The position numbers and the translations under genes were made by a program. From contig CAZDCF010000002.1 in NCBI GenBank assembly GCA_964503895.1, positions 62,001-126,000 on the forward strand: 64,000 nt of DNA, written 5' to 3'. The notes beneath the pieces are model-generated. The model did no database searches, was not told where the DNA came from, and saw only the letters and a list, made by a program, of their open reading frames with translations. This DNA is from Nitronereus sp964503895. Its GTDB lineage: Bacteria > Nitrospirota > Nitrospiria > Nitrospirales > UBA8639. Below, one piece after another: positions 9,703 to 18,068 of this stretch (positions within the stretch are counted from its first letter, which is position 1; each line of letters starts with the position of its first letter).

Positions 9703-10557
9703 ATGATTCCAAAGAGGATTATAGCTCGCCTTGATATTAAAGGGCCTAATCTTGTCAAAGGTATTCATCTTGAAGGATTACGTGTTTTGGGAAAGCCTTG
9801 GGATTTTGCCCGATATTACTATGAGAATGGAGCTGACGAGCTTTATTTTCAAGATGTCGTTGCAAGTTTATATGAGAGAAACAGTTTAGACGAGATTATA
9901 GTTAGAATAGCGAAGGAAATTTTTATTCCCTTAACGGTTGGGGGAGGATTACGGACTATTGATGATATGAGTCGGGTGTTGCGCAGTGGTGCAGATAAGG
10001 TATCTATCAATACGGCAGCAATCAAAAACCCTAGTTTAATAAAGGACGCTGTTAAAATATTTGGGGCATCTAATATAGTAGTTTCTATTGAGGCTATAAA
10101 GCAGAAAAATGGTGAGTATTTGGCTTATGTTGATAATGGTAGGGAGCATACGGGAGTGGAGGTCATTGAATGGGCAAAAAAAATCGAAGAATTAGGAGCA
10201 GGAGAAATAATGCTTACTTCAGTTGACCGAGAAGGAACAGGATCTGGTTTTGATGTTGAATTGTATAAGTTAGCATCCGAGGCTATATCCATACCTATTA
10301 TTGCTCATGGAGGCCCATCCAATGCGGGGCATATCGCAACAGTCATCAATTCTGGAGGTGTTGATGCCGTTGCTATTTCCTCTATTATTCATTATGGGTT
10401 TATCCAGAATATCGGTGCAGTAAACCGATTTGAGTTTGAGGATGAAGGAAATATAGATTTTTTAAAAACGGCTAAAAGGTATAAGGACTTTGGTATTGAA
10501 AGTATTGATTCGATTAAAGGTAAACTCAAACAGCAAGATATTGTTTGTCGAATTTAA
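9703..10557 (+). CDS. HisF-like cyclase subunit, sugar amidation type (WbuZ/HisF2)
   Basis: 284 residues, longer than histidine-pathway HisF (about 250-260). TIM barrel with the first catalytic Asp (residue 11) in IARLDIKGPNLVKGIHLEG and the second in TSVDREGTGSG. The IPCLD of canonical HisF is replaced by IARLD, a form known from WbuZ/HisF2 proteins that partner HisH2 and a WbpG-type amidotransferase in lipopolysaccharide or flagellin sugar amidation. No other histidine gene is nearby, and the next two genes are exactly that set. Its role is inferred: it conducts or uses ammonia released by the HisH-like partner during conversion of an N-acetyl group to an acetamidino group. Confidence 0.85.
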   Translation: MIPKRIIARLDIKGPNLVKGIHLEGLRVLGKPWDFARYYYENGADELYFQDVVASLYERNSLDEIIVRIAKEIFIPLTVGGGLRTIDDMSRVLRSGADKVSINTAAIKNPSLIKDAVKIFGASNIVVSIEAIKQKNGEYLAYVDNGREHTGVEVIEWAKKIEELGAGEIMLTSVDREGTGSGFDVELYKLASEAISIPIIAHGGPSNAGHIATVINSGGVDAVAISSIIHYGFIQNIGAVNRFEFEDEGNIDFLKTAKRYKDFGIESIDSIKGKLKQQDIVCRI

Positions 10558-10583
10558 TTCTATTTAAATGATTGCGTCAACGA

Positions 10584-11261
10584 ATGAATTTAGAAGTAGC
10601 TATAATCGATTTTAAAGTATCCAATTTATTCAGTGTGCACTCGGCATGCCAATATTCGGGTTTGAACTCTCAGATAACTCATGATAGTAGCGAAATTTTA
10701 AATGCTAGTGCTGTAATACTTCCTGGAGTAGGCGCTTTTGGCCCTGCAATGGAACGATTGAATGGCCTAGGGTTGGTTCCGGTTATTCGTGAGTTTATTG
10801 AAACGGGAAAACCTTTCATGGGAATATGTCTGGGAATGCAATTACTGATGGAGGAAAGTGAAGAGTTTGGAGTGGAAAAAGGTTTGGGTATAATTCCTGG
10901 CGTTGTCAAAAAAATGCCAGAAGGGAAAAGTCTCGAAAAAAAATATAAGATTCCTCATATTGGTTGGAATAAATTAAAAATTATAGGTGCTAATCACGGA
11001 GGTTGGCCTGTTTCACCTCTTAAGGGTTTCAATGGTGATGAGTTTGTGTATTTTGTGCACTCCTTTTATGTTATTCCGGAACAAGATGAAGTAGTTACGA
11101 CGGTGACAGACTATGCTGGTGTAGTTTTTTGTTCCAGCTTGATTTATAAAAATATATTTGCCTGTCAATTTCATCCTGAAAAAAGTGGAAAAGATGGGCT
11201 TAAAATTTTTAAAAATTTTTCAAAATCAATAAAAAATGTTAACGCTGATATTATAAAATAG
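10584..11261 (+). CDS. HisH-like glutamine amidotransferase subunit (HisH2/WbuY type)
   Basis: About 225 residues from ATG 10584; an in-frame TTG at 10572 would add four. Class I glutaminase with PGVGAFGPAM oxyanion region, nucleophilic Cys82 in GICLGMQLL, and His197/Glu199 in CQFHPEKSG, so the catalytic triad is complete. It should release ammonia from glutamine for its partner. Placed directly after the HisF-like gene and before the amidotransferase, it belongs to the three-protein system that adds an amidino group to sugars in O-antigen or flagellin glycans. A histidine-synthesis role is unlikely because no other his gene is present. Confidence 0.88.
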   Translation: MNLEVAIIDFKVSNLFSVHSACQYSGLNSQITHDSSEILNASAVILPGVGAFGPAMERLNGLGLVPVIREFIETGKPFMGICLGMQLLMEESEEFGVEKGLGIIPGVVKKMPEGKSLEKKYKIPHIGWNKLKIIGANHGGWPVSPLKGFNGDEFVYFVHSFYVIPEQDEVVTTVTDYAGVVFCSSLIYKNIFACQFHPEKSGKDGLKIFKNFSKSIKNVNADIIK

Positions 11262-11296
11262 ATAATGATTCATAAAACTATAAAGAAAGAACTTTA

Positions 11297-12512
11297 ATGG
11301 GAAAAGATTTTTTTAATAAGCCTCTTGAGAAACAGATAAAAGAGTTGCCTCAAGAAGTTAAGTTTTGCCAAAGATGTGTTGTTTCTAATCAAAGACCGCG
11401 AATTGTTTTTGATGAAGAAGGGATATGCGGTGCGTGTAGAAATGTCGAAGTAAAAAAGAGTCATATAGATTGGACAGAGCGAGAGAATGAGCTTAGCCAG
11501 CTTTGTGATAAGCATCGAAGAAATGATGGTTGGTGGGATGTGCTAGTTCCGGGAAGTGGAGGGAAGGACTCGGCTTTTGTTGCTCATTTATTAAAGGATA
11601 AATACGGCATGAATCCTTTGTGTGTGACTTGGGCGCCAGCTAAATATACTGATATTGGGTTTGAAAATTTTAATAGCTTTGTTGACTCTGGCTTTCTGAC
11701 CGTTTCAGGGCATGCTAATGGCAAAATACATAGAAAACTCTCGAGGATTGCTTTTGAGGAGGTTGGGGACGTTATGCTTCCTTTCGAGTGGGGGCAGCAT
11801 TCATATGTTTACCATATGGCACTAAAATTTAAGATCAACTTAGTTTTTTATGGGGAGCTGGCTGAACAGGAATATGGAGGTGATCCTAAATTTAAGAACC
11901 AGCCTAATTTACCAATGGATAACTGGGCAATCACCTACTGGAAGGGAACGACGGTTGACGATCTAGTTGCTTATGGGTTGAAGTATAAAGCTTATTTTAG
12001 TAAGTCATGACTTCCATGAGTCAGACCTTATTTTTTATCGTCCGCCCGATGCTAAGGAAATGAAAGAGAGCTTGGATATCCACTGGATGTCATACTATAA
12101 AAATTGGATACCGCAGGAAAATTATTACTATGCCGTTGAAAATACAGGATTTAAGGCAAATCCAGTGCGTTCGGAAGGCACATATTCCAAATACGCGAGT
12201 TTGGATGATAGGCTTGACGGATTTCACTACTACCTGATGTTGATAAAGTTTGGGATTGGAAGGGCGACTTCTGATGCAGCTCATGAAATACGTGATGGTC
12301 ATATTACCAGAGAGGAGGGGGTTGCTCTTGTTAAAAAATTTGACGAAGAGAAGCCCTCTAAATATTTTTCTGAAATGCTAAAATATATGGGTATAGACGA
12401 GGAGCATTATTGGCACATTGTTGATAGTTTTCGGTTGCCTCACATATGGAGAAAGGTTAATGGGGAGTGGAAGCTCAGGCACACGGTTTCTGGAGATGGC
12501 GCAGATGATTAA
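11297..12512 (+). pseudogene. N-acetyl sugar amidotransferase (WbpG/PseA/WbuX family), one-base frameshift
   Basis: Two consecutive open frames together make one protein of about 405 residues. The first (11297-12010) carries two zinc-type Cys pairs (CQRC and CGAC) and the ATP-binding loop PGSGGKDS, and stops at TGA 12008-12010. The second frame is coding-like from about 12003 (SHDFHESDLIFYRPPDAKEM) to 12512 and carries the conserved ENYYYAVENTGF and IGRATSDAAHEIRDGHITREEG segments. Omitting one base near 12005 gives a continuous YFSKHDFHESD. The family transfers ammonia, supplied by HisF/HisH-like partners, to an N-acetyl group of a nonulosonate or aminosugar to form an acetamidino group. Both halves are well conserved, so the break is recent or a sequencing error; a functional gene in the living cell remains possible. 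Confidence 0.85.
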
Positions 12513-12523
12513 GGGTTTGATCG

Positions 12524-12646
12524 ATGAATAAAATGGTGACTTACACTTCCAAACTCACCATTTACAAGCCAACCAATCAAAGCAATTCCTTTCTAAAACG
12601 CAGACGAAAACTTATCGCTGGTTTACTACAAAGGTGGAGGGCCTAA
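12524..12646 (+). CDS. Doubtful 40-aa basic ORF between sugar-cassette genes
   Basis: An ATG at 12524, with AAGGG (12511-12515) eight bases upstream, opens 40 codons ending three bases before the deacetylase start. The product begins MNKMVTYTSK and has an Arg/Lys-rich tail. No family is recognised. It may be chance coding within a 137-base spacer; the fair ribosome binding site and exact spacing are the only support. Confidence 0.2.
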   Translation: MNKMVTYTSKLTIYKPTNQSNSFLKRRRKLIAGLLQRWRA

Positions 12647-12649
12647 TTT

Positions 12650-13327
12650 ATGGCGAAAAAAGTTCTGGTTGTGGTGGCCCATTCTGATGATGAGACAATT
12701 GGCTTGGGGGGTACAATACGTAGGCATGTATTAAATGGCGATGACGTAAATGTTGTTTCAATGACAGATGGAGTTGGTTCAAGGAATTTACCTTCAAGAG
12801 AAAACGTTTTAAAAAGACAAAATTCAGCCCAAAAAGCTTCAGAAATACTGGGGTTTACTTGGGTCGATCAATATGAGTTCGAAGATAATGCAATGGATAA
12901 ATACTCTCTCCTCGAAATAGTGAAGTGTATCGAGGCAACTAAGTCAAGAACAACTCCAGATATCGTATACACGCACAGCGGTGCAGACCTTAATGTTGAT
13001 CATAGAGTAGTTGCAAACGCTGTTCTGACAGCATTCCGCCCTCAGCCCAATGAACGATGTAAAGAGATACGGTTGTTTGAAGTTGCATCGGCAACTGATT
13101 ATGGTCACGAAAACATTACAGGTCAGTTTGTACCTAGCTTGTTCATAGATATATCAGAGTACTGGTCAGATAAAAAGTTAGCTTTAGAGTCTTATTTAAG
13201 TGAGTTGAGAGATTATCCTCATAGTCGATCTCTTGAGGGTCTTGAGAATCTTGCAAAGCTTAGAGGTAATCAGATTGGACTTCCGATGGCAGAGGTATTT
13301 CAGGTTCTTCGAAAGATCGAGTGCTAA
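12650..13327 (+). CDS. PIG-L family N-deacetylase
   Basis: 225 residues. Zinc-dependent deacetylase of the PIG-L/LmbE fold. The metal-binding AHSDDE motif is at residues 10-15, TDGVGSR follows, and the second metal site is THSGADLNVDHR. These enzymes remove N-acetyl groups from sugars or sugar-like metabolites. GGTGGAGG precedes the ATG at 12650. The next gene begins three bases after the stop and encodes a formyltransferase-like protein, so a deacetylate-then-formylate step on a sugar amine is the natural reading. Such pairs occur in nonulosonic acid clusters. Part of the AT-rich block. Confidence 0.88.
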   Translation: MAKKVLVVVAHSDDETIGLGGTIRRHVLNGDDVNVVSMTDGVGSRNLPSRENVLKRQNSAQKASEILGFTWVDQYEFEDNAMDKYSLLEIVKCIEATKSRTTPDIVYTHSGADLNVDHRVVANAVLTAFRPQPNERCKEIRLFEVASATDYGHENITGQFVPSLFIDISEYWSDKKLALESYLSELRDYPHSRSLEGLENLAKLRGNQIGLPMAEVFQVLRKIEC

Positions 13328-13330
13328 AAG

Positions 13331-14002
13331 ATGCGATTAGTAATAGCTTGCTCAAAAAATTGGTTTAGGCTTGATCAGTCGATAAGGAAAAGTAACGAGG
13401 TTTTATCAATATATGATCCATCGGAGTTAACGGAAGCAAAGGTTAGAGAATTTGCCCCTAATTATATTTTTTTCCCACACTGGAATTGGATTGTTGGAAA
13501 GGAATTATTTAACAATTTTGAATGTGTGGTCTTTCATACAGCTCCTTTACCTTATGGACGTGGAGGAAGCCCGATACAAAATTTGATCATAGAGGGATTT
13601 ACGGACTCACCCGTCTGTGCTCTTAAGATGACAGAAAAAATTGATGGTGGACCAATATATTCCCAAAAAGTGGTGAGCTTAAGTGGAGACCTGTCACAAA
13701 TTTTTGAGAGAATAGGAAAATCCATAAATGAGCTTATTAAAGAGATCATTAGAGACAGCCCAACCCCTGTGGAGCAAATTGGAGAGGTGCATAATTTCAA
13801 GAGGCGCACGGGAACCGATAACCTTATTCCTACTGATCTTACATTGGAGCAAATGTATGATCGTATACGAATGCTAGATGCGGAAGGTTATCCGCTATCT
13901 TATTTTGAAGTTGGTGATAATCAAATTGAGTTCTCTTCTGCAACTTTTGAGGCTCACTACATTGTAGCTAAGTGTAGGATAAAAAAAATGCACGTGAGGT
14001 AG
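13331..14002 (+). CDS. Formyltransferase-like protein (methionyl-tRNA formyltransferase fold)
   Basis: 223 residues, shorter than Fmt (about 310). A shortened folate-binding domain (1-80) leads to VVFHTAPLPYGRGGSPIQN, which corresponds to the N-x-H-x-S-LLP-x-x-RG loop of 10-formyltetrahydrofolate transferases. The His (69) is kept, but the position of the catalytic Asn is Val67. IDGGPI corresponds to the DTG region with the catalytic Asp. A small C-terminal domain follows. Since a deacetylase gene lies three bases upstream, N-formylation of a sugar amine is the likely job, not tRNA charging. The missing Asn leaves activity open. It is the last gene of the AT-rich cassette. Confidence 0.72.
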   Translation: MRLVIACSKNWFRLDQSIRKSNEVLSIYDPSELTEAKVREFAPNYIFFPHWNWIVGKELFNNFECVVFHTAPLPYGRGGSPIQNLIIEGFTDSPVCALKMTEKIDGGPIYSQKVVSLSGDLSQIFERIGKSINELIKEIIRDSPTPVEQIGEVHNFKRRTGTDNLIPTDLTLEQMYDRIRMLDAEGYPLSYFEVGDNQIEFSSATFEAHYIVAKCRIKKMHVR

Positions 14003-14078
14003 GCTAATCAAGACGATCTACTCGAATATAAAACATAGTGCCACACAATGTGTAGCCACAAAATACGTGGACGATTGA

Positions 14079-14927
14079 ATGGGAATAACCAAAAAAACTG
14101 AAACAAGTGTTCGTCTACAAAAAGTTATCGCCGCAAGCGGATTGAGTTCAAGACGAGTCGCAGAGGATTTAATTCGCGAAGGCCAAGTGGCAGTCAATGG
14201 CAAAATCGTCAGAACGCTTGGAACCTGTATCAACCCAGCCATTGATCATGTCAAAGTTAATGGACGACACTTGGACGAGGCGGAACCGGAGGCTTTTGTC
14301 TTACTCAACAAACCACCAGGGTTTGTCACTACCATGAAAGATCCCTTTGGTCGAAAAACTATTGCAGATTTACTTGAACGGATAAAAGTTCGGGTCTTTC
14401 CGGTTGGACGATTGGATTATGATGCAGAAGGGCTTTTACTTTTGACTAACAATGGCGAGGTAGCTCAGGCATGCTTACACCCTCGATACCATGTTCCGAA
14501 AACCTATTTAATTAAGGTCTCAGGTGTGTTTAATGATGACCAAATTAAAATATTGAGACAGGGTATTGAATTAGATGATGGAATCACTTCCCCAGCGGAC
14601 GTAAGAAAGTCTGGCAAAGCAAAATCCAATTCTTGGTTAGAAATTACAATTCATGAGGGGAAAAAACATCAAATTAAGCGGATGGTTGAAGCTTGCGGGC
14701 ATCGGGTCATGCGTATTAAGCGCATTGGTTTTGGCCCACTTCAACTAAGAAATTTGCCATTGGGTTCATGCCGATATGCCACAGATACGGAGGCTAATGC
14801 TCTGCGAGGCATACTTCGGCGAAAGACAATAAAGACCACGCCGCAACTGTCGCGCACCAGAATAAACATGAAAAAACGGACTCCCGGTAGTGTTATGACC
14901 AAGGACAAAACGAAAAGGGTTGGGTAG
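14079..14927 (+). CDS. rluB: Pseudouridine synthase, RsuA/RluB family
   Basis: 282 residues. It isomerises uridine to pseudouridine in rRNA, most likely the large-subunit site of RluB. An S4 RNA-binding domain (about 8-65; RLQKVIAASGLSSRRVAEDLI) is followed by the catalytic domain, with the active-site Asp in GRLDYDAEGLLLLTNNG near residue 113 and the EGKKHQIKRMVEACGH motif. The C-terminal 40 residues are basic and low in complexity, common in RluB. The ATG at 14079 matches the family N-terminus. RluB versus RsuA or RluE cannot be settled from sequence inspection alone. Confidence 0.87.
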   Translation: MGITKKTETSVRLQKVIAASGLSSRRVAEDLIREGQVAVNGKIVRTLGTCINPAIDHVKVNGRHLDEAEPEAFVLLNKPPGFVTTMKDPFGRKTIADLLERIKVRVFPVGRLDYDAEGLLLLTNNGEVAQACLHPRYHVPKTYLIKVSGVFNDDQIKILRQGIELDDGITSPADVRKSGKAKSNSWLEITIHEGKKHQIKRMVEACGHRVMRIKRIGFGPLQLRNLPLGSCRYATDTEANALRGILRRKTIKTTPQLSRTRINMKKRTPGSVMTKDKTKRVG

Positions 14928-15069
14928 GGTGCGCAAAAAACTACTAAAATGGGGCCCTAGAAGACAGCCCACCAGTAGATCGTCCCGTAGGGTTAATGCT
15001 TTCAAAATAACTTCTGATGTCGAAAAAAGAACCCTGCCGACATGGCCGAAATAGGTGAAGGTCAAAATT

Positions 15070-16830
15070 GTGATACGGACACATCATTGTAACGAATTAA
15101 CAAAACAACATGTTGGTCAAACTGTTACCTTAATGGGATGGGTTCATGGCCGGCGAGATCATGGCGGGGTACTCTTCATTGATTTGCGTGATCGCTATGG
15201 GGTGACCCAGCTTGTGTTCGATATTGAGAAAGATCCAACCATTCATGAGCAAGCTAATGATTTGCGGAATGAATTTGTGATTGCCGCTACGGGGCAAGCC
15301 AGAATTCGCCCGGAAGAATCCATAAATCTACAACTTGTGACCGGAGAAATTGAAGTTGAGGTTGCGACATTACAGGTACTCAACCACGCCAAAACTCCAC
15401 CGTTTGTTATTGAAGATGATGTGGAAGCTACCGAATCCATTCGCCTTCAGCACCGGTACTTAGATCTCCGACGCCCCAGAATGCAGAAATTACTCAAGCT
15501 GCGACATGATGTTACGTTCCATGCACGCCAATTTCTTCATCAGCGTGGTTTTCTTGAGATTGAAACTCCCATTTTGACTAAAAGTACTCCCGAAGGGGCA
15601 CGGGATTACTTGGTTCCCAGTCGTGTAAATGCTGGACAATTTTTTGCACTTCCACAATCACCCCAATTATTTAAACAAATTCTCATGGTAGGCGGAGCGG
15701 ATCGATATTTTCAAATTGCTCGCTGTTTCCGCGACGAAGACTTACGGCTTGATCGACAGCCTGAATTTACACAAATTGATATGGAGATGTCATTTGTTCA
15801 GCGTGATGGCATATTAACTTTAAGCGAAGAACTCATTGCCACTGTATGTAAAGAAGCTCTTGGGTTATCGCTGCCGACTCCATTCCCTCGGTTGACCTAT
15901 CAGGAAGCCATGGATCGGTATGGAACTGATAAGCCAGATCGAAGGTTTGGGTTGGAACTTCGAAATTTAAACGAAGTGGCCAAACAAGTTGAGTTTAAGG
16001 TGTTCCGAGATGCCGTAGAAAAGGGTGGATTAGTTGCAGGATTGGTTGTCAAAGGTGGAGCTAAAATGGCCCGAAACCAGATCGATCGATTAATTGACGT
16101 AGCCAAAGATTTTGGGGCCAAGGGATTAGCTTGGGTGAAAATTGCCGAAGGGTGGAAACTGGATTCCGCCATTGCGAAATTCCTTAAAGCCAAACCATTT
16201 CAACAGGCTTTACCTGATGCAGAGCCTGGCGACCTTATGTTGTTTGTCGCCGATAAGCCTGCGTTGACATATGACGTGCTGGGTCGACTTCGTTTGTATT
16301 TGGGGGAAGAATTAAATTTGGTTGATAGAGAAAGGTGGGAACCCTTGTGGGTGACGGACTTTCCCTTACTAGAATACGATAAGGACGAACATCGATACGT
16401 TGCTCTCCATCATCCATTTACCGGACCATTCGTGGAAGATATACCTCAATTGGATGAAAACCCTCTTACAGTTCGAGCTCAAGCCTATGACATGGTGCTC
16501 AATGGATTTGAAATCGGTGGAGGTAGCATTCGTATTCATCAAAGCGATCTGCAGCAAAAAGTGCTTGATTTATTAGGGATCACTAAAGACGTGGCAAAAG
16601 AAAAATTTGGTTTTCTCCTTGAAGCGCTAGAATATGGTGCCCCTCCACATGGTGGCATTGCATTTGGTTTGGATCGTTTGGTCATGCTTCTTGGAAAAAC
16701 CGAATCCATTCGTGACGTCATTCCTTTTCCCAAGACTCAAAAAGTCCAATGCATGATGACTAAGGCCCCCTCACCTGTTGACAATGGCCAACTCAAAGAA
16801 CTTCGAATTAAGCTCGATCTAGATAGCTAA
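15070..16830 (+). CDS. aspS: Aspartate-tRNA ligase
   Basis: About 586 residues from GTG 15070, chosen because GGTGAAGG lies eight bases before it and the N-terminus MIRTHHCNELT matches the family; a GTG at 15055 is the alternative. Class II synthetase charging tRNA-Asp. It has an anticodon-binding OB fold (about 1-105; VTLMGWVHGRRDHGGVLFIDLRD), class II motif 1, motif 2 (FRDEDLRLDRQPEFTQID), the bacterial GAD insert domain (about 280-420) and motif 3 (GGIAFGLDRLVMLL). It could be the non-discriminating type, which cannot be judged here. It is convergent with the next gene, with only 10 bases between stops. Confidence 0.97.
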   Translation: MIRTHHCNELTKQHVGQTVTLMGWVHGRRDHGGVLFIDLRDRYGVTQLVFDIEKDPTIHEQANDLRNEFVIAATGQARIRPEESINLQLVTGEIEVEVATLQVLNHAKTPPFVIEDDVEATESIRLQHRYLDLRRPRMQKLLKLRHDVTFHARQFLHQRGFLEIETPILTKSTPEGARDYLVPSRVNAGQFFALPQSPQLFKQILMVGGADRYFQIARCFRDEDLRLDRQPEFTQIDMEMSFVQRDGILTLSEELIATVCKEALGLSLPTPFPRLTYQEAMDRYGTDKPDRRFGLELRNLNEVAKQVEFKVFRDAVEKGGLVAGLVVKGGAKMARNQIDRLIDVAKDFGAKGLAWVKIAEGWKLDSAIAKFLKAKPFQQALPDAEPGDLMLFVADKPALTYDVLGRLRLYLGEELNLVDRERWEPLWVTDFPLLEYDKDEHRYVALHHPFTGPFVEDIPQLDENPLTVRAQAYDMVLNGFEIGGGSIRIHQSDLQQKVLDLLGITKDVAKEKFGFLLEALEYGAPPHGGIAFGLDRLVMLLGKTESIRDVIPFPKTQKVQCMMTKAPSPVDNGQLKELRIKLDLDS

Positions 16831-16840
16831 GTCTTCAATC

Positions 16841-17866
16841 CTAAATCTTTGAAGTGCTACGTTTGATGGGCTTGTAGATGCTTACAATAATGCTGTGGAG
16901 GCCTGTTGCGCCATTCGGCTGTGGGCGGGTCATTGCTGAGGTTTGGATTTTTCCTGTCGTATCTACTGCTCGGACTGACACCATTTTTTTTCCTTCTGGT
17001 ACATCCTTTAGGTGATAATTCCAAACCACCCACGACCAGGGTGATTGAGGTGGCTCAATCTCTGCATTAACCCATGTTTTTTCTTGATCAAAACTCAAGT
17101 GAACTTCAGAAATGGAGTGCGGTCCTCCGAAGGCAATGCCTCTGAAATTGACATTGGGACCAGGAACGGATTGATAATGCCCAGGGCTGTCGATGCGAGA
17201 GAAAATATGAATCGTTCCATCATCGGTCCAACCTTTCCGCTGCCAATACCCTTGGTAATCACCATTATAGACTTCAATTTCGGTTATCCATTTGACATTT
17301 TTGATTCCATATAACCCAGGAACTACGAGCCGAACAGGAAAGCCATGAGCCTTTGGGAGTTTCTCTCCGTTCATTAAATAGGCTAGCATAACTTCATCAC
17401 GCATGGCGCGCTCAAAGGGTATGCTATCGTGATAAGCATCGGCACCGCGGAAAATAACATCACGGGCAGTTTCTGGATCAACACCAGCTTCCATTAACAG
17501 TTCTTTCAATGAAATTCCACGCCAAATTGCGTTGCTAATGCTCGACCCGCCCGGCAATGTGTCAATGCACATCAAGGTAGATACTTGGTCGAAGGGCTTA
17601 CGATTCAAAAGATCACGCCACTTTAAAACCATTGGATTGGCCACGGCCCCTTTGATTACCATTTTCCATTGTTCTTGATCTAAATCCCTCGAAAGATTGT
17701 AGGGAGAGTCCATATAGTTGACGGTATAAAATTTATCATTTGGCGTGAAATACAAAGTTTCACGGGGAGGTATGGCAAACATACTGCCTAAATCACAACC
17801 GCTCGTAATACTGGTGATTCCGGCTAGAGCCCCAAGTCTGAATAGGTTACGTCTCGAAATATCCAT
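16841..17866 (-). CDS. Molybdopterin-dependent oxidoreductase, sulfite oxidase fold, Tat-exported
   Basis: 341 residues. The N-terminus MDISRRNLFRLGALAG is a twin-arginine signal, and SGC at residues 22-24 resembles a lipobox, so the mature enzyme may be lipid-anchored outside the inner membrane. The Mo-co domain has the metal-ligand Cys100 in TLMCIDTLPGG and the KAHGFPVRLVVPGLYG segment. A dimerisation domain follows (about 230-330; GGPHSISEVHLSFD). Related enzymes are SorA, plant sulfite oxidase and YedY/MsrP; the ligand loop differs from CAGNRR of true sulfite oxidases. The natural substrate and redox partner are unknown. It is downstream of clpX on the same strand after a 202-base spacer. 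Confidence 0.85.
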   Translation of the reverse strand: MDISRRNLFRLGALAGITSITSGCDLGSMFAIPPRETLYFTPNDKFYTVNYMDSPYNLSRDLDQEQWKMVIKGAVANPMVLKWRDLLNRKPFDQVSTLMCIDTLPGGSSISNAIWRGISLKELLMEAGVDPETARDVIFRGADAYHDSIPFERAMRDEVMLAYLMNGEKLPKAHGFPVRLVVPGLYGIKNVKWITEIEVYNGDYQGYWQRKGWTDDGTIHIFSRIDSPGHYQSVPGPNVNFRGIAFGGPHSISEVHLSFDQEKTWVNAEIEPPQSPWSWVVWNYHLKDVPEGKKMVSVRAVDTTGKIQTSAMTRPQPNGATGLHSIIVSIYKPIKRSTSKI

Positions 17867-18068
17867 GAGATTAGATACGGAATGTGTGAATATATTTTAT
17901 AGTCGAAATATCAAGAAACATTATCTCTCAGTAAAACAATTACTGCAAGAAAACTGTTTTTCGAAATTATTTTGTATAGGCCTGAGACGAGTTAGGCTAG
18001 CCATAATTGTACTTTCTTAATGACATGCAAGCTTTTAGGCTTCAGAAAAAAGTCTAAAGTTCAACTAA

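Noticed and set aside
9703..11261. HisF and HisH as histidine biosynthesis genes
   Set aside because: The IARLD motif variant, the absence of other his genes and the adjacent amidotransferase point to sugar amidation.
12060..12512. Separate protein starting at ATG 12060
   Set aside because: Coding-like sequence continues upstream of this ATG in the same frame and completes the amidotransferase, so it is the second half of a frameshifted gene.
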